Notes under the pieces: generated by a model
What the model was told of the DNA's origin: nothing
Database searches by the model: none
Seen by the model: only the letters and a program-made list of their open reading frames with translations
Assembly: GCA_900556675.1 (NCBI GenBank)
Contig: USQE01000090.1
Span: 1 to 5,663 of the forward strand
Length of the DNA stretch: 5,663 nucleotides
Reading direction: 5' to 3'
From: an uncultured Collinsella sp.
GTDB lineage: Bacteria; Actinomycetota; Coriobacteriia; Coriobacteriales; Coriobacteriaceae
Made by a program: the position numbers and the translations under genes
Shown: positions 5,440 to 5,663 of the stretch, in pieces
Layout: every line of letters begins with the position of its first letter
Numbering within the stretch: the stretch's first letter is position 1

Positions 5440-5663
5440 TTACAGAGACGCGATCGTTGCATTTGCGCACTTGAGCGTACCGTCGGTGACCGTCAGTGCC
5501 ACACCCTGGCCCTGCTTATTGCAGAAGCGCGCGTTAAGCGCAACATCATCGACAAAGATGGTCGCGATATCGTCGTCAACGACCAGGCGCACATGATGAG
5601 TGCCCTCGCCCTTAAAGAACAACGGACGCTCGAGGCCCATGTTGTTGACCTGGAACCACGGAT
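5440..5663 (-). CDS. Second GH32-type beta-fructosidase, C-terminal part (runs off the right edge)
   Basis: Only the last 74 codons (the first incomplete) are present; the frame is open to the window edge and ends in TAA at 5440-5442. The visible part reads PWFQVNN then MGLERPLFFKGEGTHH and a beta-strand-rich tail including VRLVVDDDIATIFVDDVALN. This resembles the C-terminal beta-sandwich of GH32 enzymes, where a pattern like L-R-V-x-V-D-x-S-x-V-E-V-F-V-N-D-G is usual; the downstream scrB has LRVLSDTTMVEIFANGGEAAL at the equivalent place. The internal ATG at 5640 is not the start, because coding continues upstream of it. The catalytic propeller is outside the window, so activity and substrate cannot be judged. 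It ends 45 bases before scrA and is probably in the same operon. A related sandwich domain from another glycosidase family is the main alternative. Confidence 0.68.
   Translation of the reverse strand, partial: PWFQVNNMGLERPLFFKGEGTHHVRLVVDDDIATIFVDDVALNARFCNKQGQGVALTVTDGTLKCANATIASL

Overview
All six genes in this window lie on the minus strand, so transcription runs from the right edge (5663) to the left edge (1). In that order they are: the 3' end of a second beta-fructosidase-like gene (GH32 C-terminal domain); a sucrose-type PTS permease (EIIBC, scrA-like); a complete GH32 sucrose-6-phosphate hydrolase (scrB-like); a DegV-family fatty-acid-binding protein; a pyruvate formate-lyase activating enzyme (pflA); and the 5' end of a 5'-methylthioadenosine/S-adenosylhomocysteine nucleosidase (mtnN). 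The moderately high GC content, the protein styles and the combination of sucrose PTS with glycyl-radical fermentation suggest an anaerobic gut actinobacterium, possibly Coriobacteriia such as Collinsella. That placement is inference from general resemblance, not a database match.

Region 5663-2399 is a sugar-uptake operon. The permease phosphorylates sucrose (or a related beta-fructoside) on entry through its EIIB cysteine. The cytoplasmic GH32 enzyme then splits sucrose-6-phosphate into glucose-6-phosphate and fructose. The permease has no EIIA domain, so a phosphate donor encoded elsewhere is needed. A perfect 10-base palindrome with a central CG, overlapping a possible -10 box just upstream of scrA, looks like a LacI/GalR-family operator. 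Another GH32-type gene ends 45 bases upstream of scrA, so the permease lies between two GH32-type genes. A long hairpin separates scrA from scrB.

Region 2398-1 holds three housekeeping or fermentation genes with larger gaps between them: degV, pflA and mtnN. The gap between scrB and degV contains a second long hairpin. The gap between degV and pflA contains a GC-rich terminator-like hairpin and a possible pflA promoter. No pflB is visible next to pflA.

I found no mobile element, CRISPR array, tRNA, rRNA or recognisable defence system, and no clear sign of a new multi-gene system. The features most worth a second look are the two long G-U-rich intergenic hairpins, the operator-like palindrome and the two GH32-type genes flanking one permease. 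Start codons were chosen from ribosome-binding sites and family alignment, and four of them differ from the longest open frame.
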